DNA from: Bacteroidales bacterium
Lineage (GTDB): Bacteria > Bacteroidota > Bacteroidia > Bacteroidales > UBA932
Length of the DNA stretch: 64,000 nucleotides
Direction: 5' to 3'
Assembly: GCA_028690215.1 (NCBI GenBank)
Contig: JAQVBQ010000001.1
Location: 113,360 to 177,359, forward strand
Shown: in pieces, positions 53,784 to 62,840 of the stretch
Layout of the letters: every line of letters begins with the position of its first letter
How positions within the stretch are numbered: the first letter of the stretch is position 1
Translations under genes and position numbers: made by a program
The notes under the pieces: generated by a model
Told to the model about the DNA's origin: nothing
Seen by the model: only the letters and a program-made list of their open reading frames with translations
Databases searched by the model: none

Positions 53784-54698
53784 ATGAACTGGACAAAAGC
53801 TAATATTCCAAACCTTGAAAAAAAACTTGCAGTAATCACCGGAGGATCAAGTGGAATCGGGTTTGAAGCGGCAAAGGGACTTGCCTCCAAGGGTGCAAAG
53901 GTGATTCTTGCCGTCAGGAATCTTGATAAAGGTGAAATTGCCCGGAAAAATATAATTGAGGAGTTCCCTTTTGCTGATGTTGAACTGATGCACCTTGACA
54001 TGTGTGATCTTAAAAGCATCAAAGAGTTTGCAGACAAATTCCTGGAGAAACATACACACCTTGACCTGTTGATAAACAACGCCGGTGTCTTTTGTCCTCC
54101 TCATAAATTTACCAAAGATGGTTTTGAACTTCAGTTCGGCACAAACCACCTGGGTCATTTTGCACTCACCGGTCAAATACTTCCAGCCCTTCTTGCAACC
54201 CCGGGTTCAAGAGTGGTCAATATCAGCAGTATTGCCACACGAAGTGGCGAAATATACTTTGATAACCTGGACGGCAAAAAAGGATATCATCGTATGAAAT
54301 ATTACAGGCAAAGCAAATTAGCCAACCTTCTCTTTGCCGTTGAACTTAACAACAGGCTCAAACAGGCCGGGGCTCCAACCATAAGTCTTGCCTGTCATCC
54401 CGGTGTTACTGTGACCAATCTCGCCTCAATGGGATCCGGCAAGAAAAGCGGCTTGTTTGTGAGAATGATTTTCAAAATGGTCGGCCAACCGACAGAAATG
54501 GGTGCCCTCCCTACACTTTTTGCCGCAACAGAACCATCTCTGAAAGGAGGAGAGTATATCGGGCCGGATGGAAAGCTGAATAAAAAGGGTTATCCGGCTA
54601 TTAGTGATGAGGTGAATACCCTTTTCAAGGAAGATGTATCAAAAAGGTTGTGGGATGTCTCAGAAAAACTTACTGGGATTGTTTTTTTGTGGCACTGA
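53784..54698 (+). CDS. SDR-family NAD(P)-dependent oxidoreductase
   Basis: 304 residues. Rossmann motif VITGGSSGIGFEAAKG (about 17-32), LLINNAGVF (NNAG), catalytic Ser region VVNISSIATR and the YxxxK motif in YYRQSKLANLL. Close to retinol-dehydrogenase/WW-oxidoreductase-like SDRs. It is flanked by inverted-repeat copies 2 and 3; its last three residues and the TGA stop are encoded by copy 3 (LWH-stop). A role in arsenic resistance is not established. Confidence 0.92.
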   Translation: MNWTKANIPNLEKKLAVITGGSSGIGFEAAKGLASKGAKVILAVRNLDKGEIARKNIIEEFPFADVELMHLDMCDLKSIKEFADKFLEKHTHLDLLINNAGVFCPPHKFTKDGFELQFGTNHLGHFALTGQILPALLATPGSRVVNISSIATRSGEIYFDNLDGKKGYHRMKYYRQSKLANLLFAVELNNRLKQAGAPTISLACHPGVTVTNLASMGSGKKSGLFVRMIFKMVGQPTEMGALPTLFAATEPSLKGGEYIGPDGKLNKKGYPAISDEVNTLFKEDVSKRLWDVSEKLTGIVFLWH

Positions 54699-54808
54699 TT
54701 TTTCTAAATGCCTCATTATTAGCAGAAAATTTTTAAGGGCTGTAATAAGCCCGATTACAACTCATTTCATTGGCCTGTATGTCTGCAGATTAGAAAAATC
54801 AGTGCCAC
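54689..54808. repeat. GTGGCAC-type inverted repeat, copy 3
   Basis: Perfect 19-bp arms, 54689-54707 and 54790-54808 (GTGGCACTGATTTTTCTAA). Longer interior (82 nt) unlike those of the other copies. The left arm provides the SDR stop codon. Confidence 0.88.
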
Positions 54809-54812
54809 TAAA

Positions 54813-55019
54813 ACATTCAGCTGAGGGAGTAAGGAGCAATTACAGATATAAAGCTGAAAAAGACCTTGGTTTTTTAGTGATTTTTAACCAAAATAAGAAG
54901 CATCACTTTGTCTCGATAGCCGCTACAAATCAGCGGAGATATGCCGGATCAGGGCAATTTTCAGCCGGAGCGAATGGAATGAGTGAGGATGGACTGCCCT
55001 GAGACGGTATATCTCTGCA
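54813..55019. repeat. Dispersed hairpin repeat, right-hand copy
   Basis: A partial unit (54813-54885, with GAAAAAGACCTTGGTTTTTT) and a full hairpin unit at 54917-55019. Its arms are AGATATGCCGGATCAGGGCA (54937-54956) and 54995-55014. The unit is placed between two copies of the GTGGCAC repeat. No gene is seen in 54699-55148. Confidence 0.75.
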
Positions 55020-55029
55020 GTTACTTTTA

Positions 55030-55110
55030 GTGGCACTGATTTTAACATTCGTCTATCTTTTTGTTTATTTGAGTATTACACAACTTGAATCATAAAAAAA
55101 TCAGTGCCAC
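55030..55110. repeat. GTGGCAC-type inverted repeat, copy 4
   Basis: Arms 55030-55043 and 55097-55110 (GTGGCACTGATTTT and complement), 53-nt interior unlike other copies. Lies 38 nt before the DUF486 gene. Confidence 0.85.
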
Positions 55111-55148
55111 AAAAAATTCATACATTTGCGACTTGAAAATTCTTAATT

Positions 55149-55520
55149 ATGAACAGGGGACTCTTGAGTATTTTGCTGCTTGTAGTATCTAACAGCTTCA
55201 TGACACTTGCCTGGTATGGCCATTTGAAATTCAACATAGCCGGCAAATGGGGCAAATGGGGCTTATTTGGCGTAATTGTAATTAGCTGGGGGATAGCACT
55301 TTTTGAGTACTGCTTCCAAGTACCGGCAAACCGAATCGGTTATAAGGAGTTCGGAGGGCCGTTCACCCTTATGCAGCTAAAAGTCATACAGGAAGTTATA
55401 ACGCTCACAGTTTTTGTGGCATTTTCTCTGATCTTCTTCAAGCAGGAGAGTTTCCGGCTGAATCATTTTATAGCATTCGTATTCCTCGTGCTTGCTGTCT
55501 TTTTTATATTCAAGGATTAA
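55149..55520 (+). CDS. DMT-family/DUF486 small membrane protein
   Basis: 123 residues, four membrane segments (LLSILLLVVSNSFMTLAWYG, WGLFGVIVISWGIALFEY, VITLTVFVAFSLIFF, FIAFVFLVLAVFFIF). YCFQVPANRIGY is the DUF486 signature. Function unknown; distantly related to drug/metabolite transporters. Last gene of the plus-strand stretch. Confidence 0.9.
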   Translation: MNRGLLSILLLVVSNSFMTLAWYGHLKFNIAGKWGKWGLFGVIVISWGIALFEYCFQVPANRIGYKEFGGPFTLMQLKVIQEVITLTVFVAFSLIFFKQESFRLNHFIAFVFLVLAVFFIFKD

Positions 55521-55622
55521 AAAAGCAAGTAGAGGGGCAGAAAAAAATAAGTAAAAGGGCCAGAAAAGAGGCAAGAAAAAAGACCAAAAAGAGGCAAGTG
55601 TCAATTTTCCGGAGCAACCTGA

Positions 55623-56102
55623 TTACAGCACCTCCGCAACAATCACAGTGTAGTTCTTGCCGTACTTTCTGGCACATTTGGGACAAGTTGTGTACCACAT
55701 GTACATCTTTCCTGTCTCCTTACCCATAGCTTTAACCTTTTGAGCATAATCCTCACACCAGGACCCTGTGTTCTTAAAGTCACCCTCATAGACTTTGCAA
55801 TAGAACTTACCTGTGATCCTGACATTTTTCAGCCCCGGAACATCCTTATCTACCGCAAGAAGAATATCCATATTCCATTTGGAAGTATGATCCGACAGAC
55901 ACAAATTATCAAATTCACACCCTGCTTCAGAGGCCTTTTTAACAAGTTTCGTCATAACAGAGCCAAAATTGAGAGGCATGTAGAACAGAGTGCACACACT
56001 GGCTTTCACAAAGATCTTGTCATGCCACTCTACCATCTTGTCGTCCCACGGTTCAGGATCGAACGGCGGACAACACTCATAAGTTTGCTGGTTCGTTTCC
56101 AT
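55623..56102 (-). CDS. Conserved CCPPFDP-motif protein
   Basis: 159 residues. It has the conserved beginning CCPPFDPEPWDDKMVEW, LFYMPLNFGSVMTKL, LCLSDHTSKWNMDILLAV, GKFYCKVYEGDFKNTG and MYMWYTTCPKCARKYG. I know this as a conserved family in Bacteroidota and others, sometimes labelled 'hydrolase' without evidence. The CPKC near the end and the CC at the start could bind metal. It is encoded 12 nt upstream of the e(P4) phosphatase stop on the same strand order, so may be independent of it. Function unknown. Confidence 0.7.
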   Translation of the reverse strand: METNQQTYECCPPFDPEPWDDKMVEWHDKIFVKASVCTLFYMPLNFGSVMTKLVKKASEAGCEFDNLCLSDHTSKWNMDILLAVDKDVPGLKNVRITGKFYCKVYEGDFKNTGSWCEDYAQKVKAMGKETGKMYMWYTTCPKCARKYGKNYTVIVAEVL

Positions 56103-56114
56103 TATTATATTGTT

Positions 56115-56918
56115 TTACGGGTTTACCTTGAGTTTTCCTCTTCTCATATTCGCCTTATCTTCGGCTGAAAAACCTGATTTATAGTCATAAATACCCTTTT
56201 CCCACTCACCGTATATCGCATTGGGAATAACTATAAAACGGCGACCCCACTCTTGTCGCATATCTACCGCAGCATCCCTCCTCTTCTGGTTATCCTTGAC
56301 CTCAAAACACTCTGCAAAGTCATTTAGATTGTCACCCAGAAGCATCACTATCTTATAATCCTCCGCAACTTTTGCCCTTCTAGGCTCCTTGGTTGAACCG
56401 TCAGCCAAAAACAGCATGTGCTCTTCGTCTGCAAAAGGGAAGTTCTGATTCTTAAGATTTTTGACTGTTGCCGGAATATCACGGGGAGTTCTGTTACTTA
56501 TATAAAAAACAGTTACACCTTTCGATTCTGCCCAACGCAAAAAATCAACAGCACCCGGGATTGCGGTTGCTGAGGCCTCGTCTATCCATGCAGTCCAATC
56601 CTTGAAATTATAGGATTTCCCCTCGACTATGTTTCTTGCTTCGGAATAACTGTTGTCAAGCACGGTTTCATCAATATCAGTAACAATTGCCAACTTCCTG
56701 CAACACCCCTGTTTTTCCAACTCCTTTTCCAGATTCGCTTGTGCAAAATTGAAAGCCTGATAGCACAAAGCAATGTATTCCGGTGACAGCTGGTGCCAAA
56801 GAACCGGATATGTCCTCAGGTCCTCATCAACTGAAGATTTTACCGGCACTGCTTCCTGTGCAAAAGAGTGAAGCGCAACAAAAATGAAGGGGAGAAGCAC
56901 TATTTTTTTCAGAATCAT
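56115..56918 (-). CDS. 5'-nucleotidase/acid phosphatase, lipoprotein e(P4) family
   Basis: 267 residues from ATG 56918; the longer frame to 57164 would run into hydE and is rejected. Signal peptide (MILKKIVLLPFIFVALHSFA-QEA), not a lipobox, so soluble periplasmic. HAD class-B motif DIDETVLDNS (DxDxT), FYISNRTPRD, and LLGDNLNDFAE. It dephosphorylates nucleotides such as NMN or 5'-NMPs so the nucleoside can be taken up, which fits the nearby extracellular nucleic-acid operon. Followed by the CCPPFDP gene. Confidence 0.9.
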   Translation of the reverse strand: MILKKIVLLPFIFVALHSFAQEAVPVKSSVDEDLRTYPVLWHQLSPEYIALCYQAFNFAQANLEKELEKQGCCRKLAIVTDIDETVLDNSYSEARNIVEGKSYNFKDWTAWIDEASATAIPGAVDFLRWAESKGVTVFYISNRTPRDIPATVKNLKNQNFPFADEEHMLFLADGSTKEPRRAKVAEDYKIVMLLGDNLNDFAECFEVKDNQKRRDAAVDMRQEWGRRFIVIPNAIYGEWEKGIYDYKSGFSAEDKANMRRGKLKVNP

Positions 56919-56964
56919 GATACAAACATCTATTATTAATGCTAATGTAGTCATTTTTTCAATC

Positions 56965-56995
56965 TTTCCTTCTCTTAAAAAAAAGCATACCTTTG
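56965..56995 (+). promoter_or_regulatory. Promoter for hydE
   Basis: TTTC at 56965-56968 (near TTTG), 19-nt spacer, and a perfect -7 box TACCTTTG at 56988-56995. It gives a short leader of about 20 nt before ATG 57022. Confidence 0.6.
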
Positions 56996-57021
56996 CAGCC
57001 GGGAAGGAAAAAGGCAAAACT

Positions 57022-58110
57022 ATGAACATAGACCGTATAGGACTGATTGCAGGTAAAAAAGAGATTAATTCTGAAGATCTCCGGTATCTGCTCACATTGT
57101 CTGGTGAAGACATGAAGAGATTATTTGAGATATCTGCAGCCATAAAAAAAGAGTATGTCGGCAATGTCGTATATTATAGAGGATTGATAGAGTACTCCAA
57201 CAGATGCTCAAAAAATTGCTATTACTGCGGTGTGAGGGTAGGCATGAAACAGCTTCACAGATACAAACTCTCTGACGAAGAGGTTCTTGAAGCTGCAAAG
57301 TTCGCCTGGCAAAAGAGGTATGGCAGTATAGTAATACAGGGAGGAGAACGTGCCGACAAAGGACAGGTAGCAAATATCACCCGTCTTTTGCAGAAGATCC
57401 ACCAGGAGACTAACAACGAACTTCATATAACCCTCTCACTTGGAGAGCAGAGTGAAGAGACATTCCGTATATGGAAAGAGAATGGCGCACACAGATACCT
57501 TCTCAGAATTGAAGCTTCCAATGAAGAGCTCTACAGAAAACTGCACCCACAAGATGAACACCACAGTTTCGCCAAAAGGATAAAATCCCTGGAAGCACTA
57601 AAGAAACTCGGTTACCAAGTAGGATCGGGCGTTATGATTGGACTCCCTTTCCAGACAATTGACGATCTGGTTCAGGATCTTCTATTCCTGAAGGAGTTCG
57701 ATATTGACATGAATGGAATGGGCCCGTACATTGAGCACGAGGGCACTCCTCTGTACAAATACAGGCACCTTCTCATGAGCAAGGACGAGAGACTTGCATT
57801 GAGCCTGAAGATGGTGGCATCTCTCAGAATTCTAATGAAAGATGTAAACATTGCAGCCACAACAGCCATGCAGACACTTGCCCCTGACGGAAGAGAGCAG
57901 GCATTGGCAGTCGGAGCTAACGTTGTTATGCCAAACCTTACCCCTGTCAAATACCGCAAGGATTATCAGTTATACGAAGATAAACCATGTCTGGATGAGG
58001 AGGCAGAGCAATGTGCTTCTTGTCTGGAAAACAGGATCCGCTCAATAGGGAACGAAGTAGGATACGGACAGTGGGGAGATTCCAGACACTATACAAGTAA
58101 GAATTCCTGA
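57022..58110 (+). CDS. hydE: [FeFe]-hydrogenase H-cluster maturase HydE (radical SAM)
   Basis: 362 residues from ATG 57022; the in-frame extension to 56884 would precede the promoter. Radical SAM motif CSKNCYYCGVR, family start of YRGLIEYSNRC, then GLPFQTIDDLVQDL, GPYIEHEGTPL and a C-terminal Cys region (EQCASCLENR). It builds part of the 2Fe subcluster of [FeFe] hydrogenase with HydG and HydF, which are not in this window. Presence indicates hydrogen metabolism. Followed by a terminator. Confidence 0.93.
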   Translation: MNIDRIGLIAGKKEINSEDLRYLLTLSGEDMKRLFEISAAIKKEYVGNVVYYRGLIEYSNRCSKNCYYCGVRVGMKQLHRYKLSDEEVLEAAKFAWQKRYGSIVIQGGERADKGQVANITRLLQKIHQETNNELHITLSLGEQSEETFRIWKENGAHRYLLRIEASNEELYRKLHPQDEHHSFAKRIKSLEALKKLGYQVGSGVMIGLPFQTIDDLVQDLLFLKEFDIDMNGMGPYIEHEGTPLYKYRHLLMSKDERLALSLKMVASLRILMKDVNIAATTAMQTLAPDGREQALAVGANVVMPNLTPVKYRKDYQLYEDKPCLDEEAEQCASCLENRIRSIGNEVGYGQWGDSRHYTSKNS

Positions 58111-58142
58111 AAATCAAAAGCTATAGCGAAATATGACATAAT

Positions 58143-58172
58143 AAAAACGCCCGGATAATTCCAGGCGTTTTT
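58143..58172. terminator. Terminator between hydE and the DUF5689 operon
   Basis: AAAAACGCC / GGCGTTTTT stem with 12-nt loop; A-tract and T-tract on either side serve both convergent genes. Confidence 0.88.
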
Positions 58173-58231
58173 ATTAAATAGCTGCCACATCTAATGTGAG
58201 CAATTTTCAACCATTTTCAGGTTTAATCAAC

Positions 58232-59026
58232 TTACTTAACAACAACTCCGTCAAGTGAGTTGAGCACAAGCTGATATGTAGAGTTATACTTGGTAAGTAT
58301 TCCTGTCACATCGGCAACGGTGTTTAACGATGGCGCAGGTTCTGAAGCAAATTTGGCATAACCGCTAGTGCGTACCAGAACACTCTTTGTGCCTACCTGG
58401 AATGTGTGTTCACCATAGACAGCCTCAATGTTTCCTGAAGCCTTCTGTGCCCATGTAGCCATATTACGCCTGGTCAAAGTTGCATTTTTAAGTGTCACCA
58501 GTGTCCCGAGCCTGCTGTCAGTTATCTGACTTTGGTTTGTGATCTCATAAGGTGTGACCTTTGGCCCGGTAATACCTCTGAAGATTGTCTCATTTATTCT
58601 CAGGTCGGTGTCGATATAGCCATTCTCATATCTTGACTCAAGAGACCTCTCACCCAGACTTACCATACCTCCATAGCTGCCGAGTGTAAGATGCCTTGCC
58701 TTGACAACGATTGTCTGACCCTCTTTGTAATAACTCTGTAGATTGGTTTTCCCGACCTTTATCTCAATTCCGCCTGTCTCATCCTGTATAAAGAATGATC
58801 TATAGAAATTACCCTCAGCATCAGAACTCACGACCTTTCCAGAGACAATGACATTCTCCAATACCTCAGTAGAACCGCCTATGCGCATTGCCTTCAGCTG
58901 TGCTATTGTGTGTGTGGGCTCCATGTTGACCGGAACGAACTCATCCGGTTCATTGAATGTTTTTGTGCATGATGCAGAAAACAGAACAAGAGCCGCTATC
59001 AATATTGTATTATATATTCTTTTCAT
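58232..59026 (-). CDS. DUF5689-domain lipoprotein
   Basis: 264 residues. Lipobox FSASC (Cys about residue 20). OB-like modules: IAQLKAMRIGG, VIVSGKVVSSDAEGNFYRSF, IQDETGGIEIKVG, VTGILTKYNSTYQLVL. DUF5689 proteins are secreted or surface lipoproteins encoded with TonB receptors and extracellular nucleases; the OB-type folds suggest binding to nucleic acid (inference). Last gene of the operon. Confidence 0.88.
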   Translation of the reverse strand: MKRIYNTILIAALVLFSASCTKTFNEPDEFVPVNMEPTHTIAQLKAMRIGGSTEVLENVIVSGKVVSSDAEGNFYRSFFIQDETGGIEIKVGKTNLQSYYKEGQTIVVKARHLTLGSYGGMVSLGERSLESRYENGYIDTDLRINETIFRGITGPKVTPYEITNQSQITDSRLGTLVTLKNATLTRRNMATWAQKASGNIEAVYGEHTFQVGTKSVLVRTSGYAKFASEPAPSLNTVADVTGILTKYNSTYQLVLNSLDGVVVK

Positions 59027-59050
59027 ATTCTTCTGTTTTAAATTGTTCTA

Positions 59051-61765
59051 TCAGAAACGGAAATAAAGGTTAAGATAGTAGGTAGTTCCAAACATATAGA
59101 AATATTTTGAATCGAACCTGCTGTAATTCAACAGGTCTCCATTTGAATCCTCATTGGTCTTGAGCCTCATCTGCTCATAACCGCCTGTCTTGATGCTTCT
59201 GTTGTTCAGGATATTCTTAATCTCGAGGCTAAAACCAATATTGTAACTGCCAATATACCAGCTCTTGCCGATATTTGCATTCAACACAGCCGCACCTTTG
59301 AATTTTTCCTGACGGCGCATAGTTGCACTCTCCTCTGCAGAAAGACCCACCTGTGCAAAGTCTGTCCTGTAGACAGGATTCATGTCCAGGTACATTTGAT
59401 CGTAGTAAGACATATCCACACCGGCATAGATGCTGCTCGGTGACTTGTAGTCAAGCCCGATATTTAGTGCGGTATGCGGTGTTGAAGGTATCTTATAGTC
59501 TTTCCAATATACCCTTTCGTTCTGAAGAATGACCTCATTGCTGTTATCCACGGTCTGAGTCACATAAGGATTAGATGAATAGACATATTTCCCGTAGCTG
59601 AAAGCAGCCTCTGCAGAGAGTCCTGTAGCAACAGGAACAGAGAGGCCCAGCTCTACGCCTGCATTGACCTGGTCTATTCCTGTCATAGAGAAGTTAGAGA
59701 AGCTCCTGCTTATATCATCATAAAAACTTATAAGGTTTGTCTGATCCTTGATTGTTGTGTAGAAACCGGTTAATCTGAGCTTCATCCCCTGAACCCTTAA
59801 TGAGTAGTTAATATCCGCACTCATGGTCTTCTCGGTTGTAAGCCCGTCCACGACACTGTTTCTTGTTCTAGGGGATACGAATGACTCCTGGAAGAAAGGA
59901 GCACTCTCGATATAAGCCACGTTAGCATAAATCCTGTGCATTCCTCCAATGCTGTATGCAGCACCACCCTTTGCGGTATATGTGAAGAAATTCAGCTTCT
60001 CCGAATTACCGTAAGAGTTGTCAGGGAATAGCCCCTTCCTGTAGAGACCCTCTCTCCAGAAAGTTGTATTTCCGGCCTCTCCTGCTACGTATGCCTCAAA
60101 CCCGTTTTTGTTGAATTTATAAGAGAACCACCCCTTGTAATTCTGGACATGAGCCAGATAGCTGTAGCCATACCTGTCGCCCTTCTTTACCACTCTGTTC
60201 GGGTGGTTGAGGTCATTCTGAATGGCATCGCCACTTGCAAAGTCTCTCTCTGCAAATTTATCGATGTCTATCCAGCTTTCACCTCCAAGCAGGTCTTTTA
60301 TCGTCTTGTAGTAGTCTGTCTTGTTAAACCTGAGCTCTGCACCTAAATTCAGCTTGCCGGCTGTTGAAAGGTTGATTGCAGCCTGAATCTTTGCATTCAG
60401 ATCCTGCTGGTCAGTATGGCGCTCCTCAAGTATGTACTGCGACCTGCCATCTTGACTGTTTCTGTTCACATCATACATCTTGTCCCAGTTTATCTGGCGG
60501 ATATTCCAGTCTGTAAGCCACCCTTCTCTGATATACGAAGCCTTGTAAGGATCATCCTCATAATAGCTCGGTAGATTTCTGTAGTAGTCCGGACGCGGGT
60601 CAGGTGCATCGTACCAGTCAAGGGCTGAATAGCCGTTCTTACCGAATCTGTACGATACGGCAGCCTTAAGATTCACCTTGTCATTCGGAGTAAAGGTATA
60701 GTTAAGGATAGCTACAGGCTCATGGTTCTTTCTGACCCTCGAGTTCCTGATTTTACCATCCTGGTAGCCCCAGTTTGGATTGTAGTAGTTACTCCCGATC
60801 ATGTCATAGACCTCCTGTGTGGATGAACCCTGTGTCCCCCTTTCAGTAGGAGATCCGAACAATGTAAGTGCAACTCTGTGTTTATCGTTAAACTTCTTTT
60901 CAATAGATGCGAACCACGCAAATGCGTTATAGTATACACCATTCACCCATTCGTTACCGCCCAATCTTGTAGATGCCGAGAGGGCGTAGGACCAGCCGTT
61001 GTCCTTTTCTCCTGAAGCAATGGTTGCCATCAGTCTGAAACGATACTGTCCGCTGGCATTAACTATACTGAACCTGTTGCCCTTTCTCATTTGGGAAGCT
61101 GTGGCATTAATATTTGTCGAACCATTAAACCCGCTAACACCATAATCTGAGATATCAAGACCTGTAGAGCTTTCCTGATTTCTGGTCGCCTCATTGAGTC
61201 CTGTCCACAAAGACCAAGGAGAGTAACCGGTGAGTGCATCATTAAAATAAATTCCATTGAGGTAAACTGCAGAGGTCTCTGATTCGTATCCCCTGTTTTT
61301 AAACCTAATATCACTGAATTTATATCCGGCAATATTCTCATATACATCTTTGGAAGATGTGAGGATCACCGGAATTGCCTGGGCATCACTCGAAGATTCC
61401 ATATCAAAATCGGCCATCATTGCCGCATCCTGATTCTTGATAGTTACGGCTGTCACCAATGTTATAAAATTGAGATCCTTCATGTAGTTCTCAACTTTTA
61501 CGTTCAGGCGTGCCGGCTGAAAGTCAGGAGCTGTGACAACAAGTGAGTATGTTCCTAGAGGAATATCCGCAATCTGAAATTCGCCTGTCTCAGATGTAAT
61601 GGCACTCATCTCTGTGTCAGTCATGAGCACCACTTTGGCACCTTTAACAGGTACGCGTCCCTCTCTGTTTACCACCTTTCCCTTGATGCCGTTTGACTGA
61701 GCATACATTCCGCATGCAAAGAGGAGCATCAAAGCTGTAAAAATAAAAGTAGCTCTTATTTTCAT
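59051..61765 (-). CDS. TonB-dependent receptor with carboxypeptidase-like domain (nucleic-acid operon)
   Basis: 904 residues. Signal peptide (to about GMYA-QSN), CarboxypepD_reg-like domain (about 24-110; NGIKGKVVNREGRVPVKGA), a plug-like region (FSDIRFKNRGYESETSAVYL) lacking a well-formed standard plug, and a barrel ending in YYLNLYFRF. By context it likely imports nucleic-acid fragments made by the two upstream nucleases. The assignment to this substrate is inference. Confidence 0.9.
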   Translation of the reverse strand: MKIRATFIFTALMLLFACGMYAQSNGIKGKVVNREGRVPVKGAKVVLMTDTEMSAITSETGEFQIADIPLGTYSLVVTAPDFQPARLNVKVENYMKDLNFITLVTAVTIKNQDAAMMADFDMESSSDAQAIPVILTSSKDVYENIAGYKFSDIRFKNRGYESETSAVYLNGIYFNDALTGYSPWSLWTGLNEATRNQESSTGLDISDYGVSGFNGSTNINATASQMRKGNRFSIVNASGQYRFRLMATIASGEKDNGWSYALSASTRLGGNEWVNGVYYNAFAWFASIEKKFNDKHRVALTLFGSPTERGTQGSSTQEVYDMIGSNYYNPNWGYQDGKIRNSRVRKNHEPVAILNYTFTPNDKVNLKAAVSYRFGKNGYSALDWYDAPDPRPDYYRNLPSYYEDDPYKASYIREGWLTDWNIRQINWDKMYDVNRNSQDGRSQYILEERHTDQQDLNAKIQAAINLSTAGKLNLGAELRFNKTDYYKTIKDLLGGESWIDIDKFAERDFASGDAIQNDLNHPNRVVKKGDRYGYSYLAHVQNYKGWFSYKFNKNGFEAYVAGEAGNTTFWREGLYRKGLFPDNSYGNSEKLNFFTYTAKGGAAYSIGGMHRIYANVAYIESAPFFQESFVSPRTRNSVVDGLTTEKTMSADINYSLRVQGMKLRLTGFYTTIKDQTNLISFYDDISRSFSNFSMTGIDQVNAGVELGLSVPVATGLSAEAAFSYGKYVYSSNPYVTQTVDNSNEVILQNERVYWKDYKIPSTPHTALNIGLDYKSPSSIYAGVDMSYYDQMYLDMNPVYRTDFAQVGLSAEESATMRRQEKFKGAAVLNANIGKSWYIGSYNIGFSLEIKNILNNRSIKTGGYEQMRLKTNEDSNGDLLNYSRFDSKYFYMFGTTYYLNLYFRF

Positions 61766-61770
61766 AATGA

Positions 61771-62829
61771 TTATTGTTTACTGAGTAAATATATGAATAC
61801 AGGGAAATGGTCGCTGTAACCTCCCTGAAAATTCGTTCCTACAAATGTCCTCAAAGGATAGTTCTTATACTGGCCACTCTGTTGAGTAAGAAAAGACCTG
61901 TTGAAGATGTTTCCCCAGAACTTGTTGTTGTCCGATTTTGCAAGGACAACCTTTTGCTTGGAGTTGTTAATCAAATTATAGCTGACAACAATGTTGTCAA
62001 AGAGATTCCATGAGTCCTGATACGCCAGAGAGCCGTAACCCGCCTTGAACATCGAATGGAACGGATTGAACATATCCCCCGGATTCTTTGCCTCAGACAT
62101 TTTGCCTTTGGCTCCCAGAACCTCATAAATACTTCTGTTCACAGGATCGTCATTCAAGTCACCCATGAGAATAAAGCTTGCCTTAGGATCTATTTTAGAA
62201 ACTGAATCTATGGCATCTTTTGCCACTTTTGCTGCAGCGCACCTGAGAGGTTCAGAGGTCTGTTCCCCTCCCCTCCTGCTTGGCCAATGGCAAACAAAAA
62301 AATAGAATTTCTCTCCGTCAATTGTACCCCAAGTCATCAGAATGTCCCTTGTTTTGAAATCGGGTTTTCCCTCCACCTTTACACGCAGTGAGCTGCTTCC
62401 CTCATAATTGAAGACAGATGGACGGTATATCAGGGCTACATCAACCCCCCTCACATCCGGAGAGTCAAAGTGTACAATCTGGTAATTTGCCTTGACGAGT
62501 TTTGGAAGCGACACAATATCTTCCAGAACATTTCTGTTCTCGAGCTCTGATAAGCCGATAACAGCCGGGAAAGATCCTGTAGCCTGTGCCAATCTGTAAA
62601 AAACCTCCTCAATATTGGAGAGCTTCTTATAATACCTCTGGCTGCCCCATTGATAAGGGCCTGCAGGGGTGAACTCCTCATCGATAACATTTGGTGTATC
62701 TATTGTGTCAAAGAGGTTTTCAAGATTATAAAATGCAACCGGATATCTTCTCGGTTGGGAGGAGAGAGAGTTTATTGCAAAGAGCAGTATTGCCGTTGCA
62801 ATGATTAATACTCTGGATAATCTGGTCAT
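61771..62829 (-). CDS. Secreted endonuclease/exonuclease/phosphatase-family protein
   Basis: 352 residues from ATG 62829; the frame to 62868 would overlap the previous gene. Signal peptide (to about SLSS-QPR). EEP-fold landmarks: VAFYNLENLFD (Asn, Glu), GLSELENR, FFVCHWPSRRGG, ILMGDLNDDPVNRS (catalytic Asp-Asn) and the C-terminal YSDHFPVFIYLL (Asp-His). Likely degrades extracellular DNA or RNA or removes phosphates. It lies 11 nt after the nuclease gene and 5 nt before the TonB receptor. Confidence 0.92.
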   Translation of the reverse strand: MTRLSRVLIIATAILLFAINSLSSQPRRYPVAFYNLENLFDTIDTPNVIDEEFTPAGPYQWGSQRYYKKLSNIEEVFYRLAQATGSFPAVIGLSELENRNVLEDIVSLPKLVKANYQIVHFDSPDVRGVDVALIYRPSVFNYEGSSSLRVKVEGKPDFKTRDILMTWGTIDGEKFYFFVCHWPSRRGGEQTSEPLRCAAAKVAKDAIDSVSKIDPKASFILMGDLNDDPVNRSIYEVLGAKGKMSEAKNPGDMFNPFHSMFKAGYGSLAYQDSWNLFDNIVVSYNLINNSKQKVVLAKSDNNKFWGNIFNRSFLTQQSGQYKNYPLRTFVGTNFQGGYSDHFPVFIYLLSKQ

Positions 62830-62840
62830 AAATAGTTTTG

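Noticed and set aside
52508..55110. Reading the GTGGCAC repeats as plain terminators
   Set aside because: There is no T-tract after the right arm and the left arm overlaps stop codons; interior lengths vary too much.
56884..57164. Overlapping longer starts for hydE and the e(P4) phosphatase
   Set aside because: Both extensions are non-conserved, overlap each other and cross a good promoter; signal peptide and family starts favour the shorter forms.
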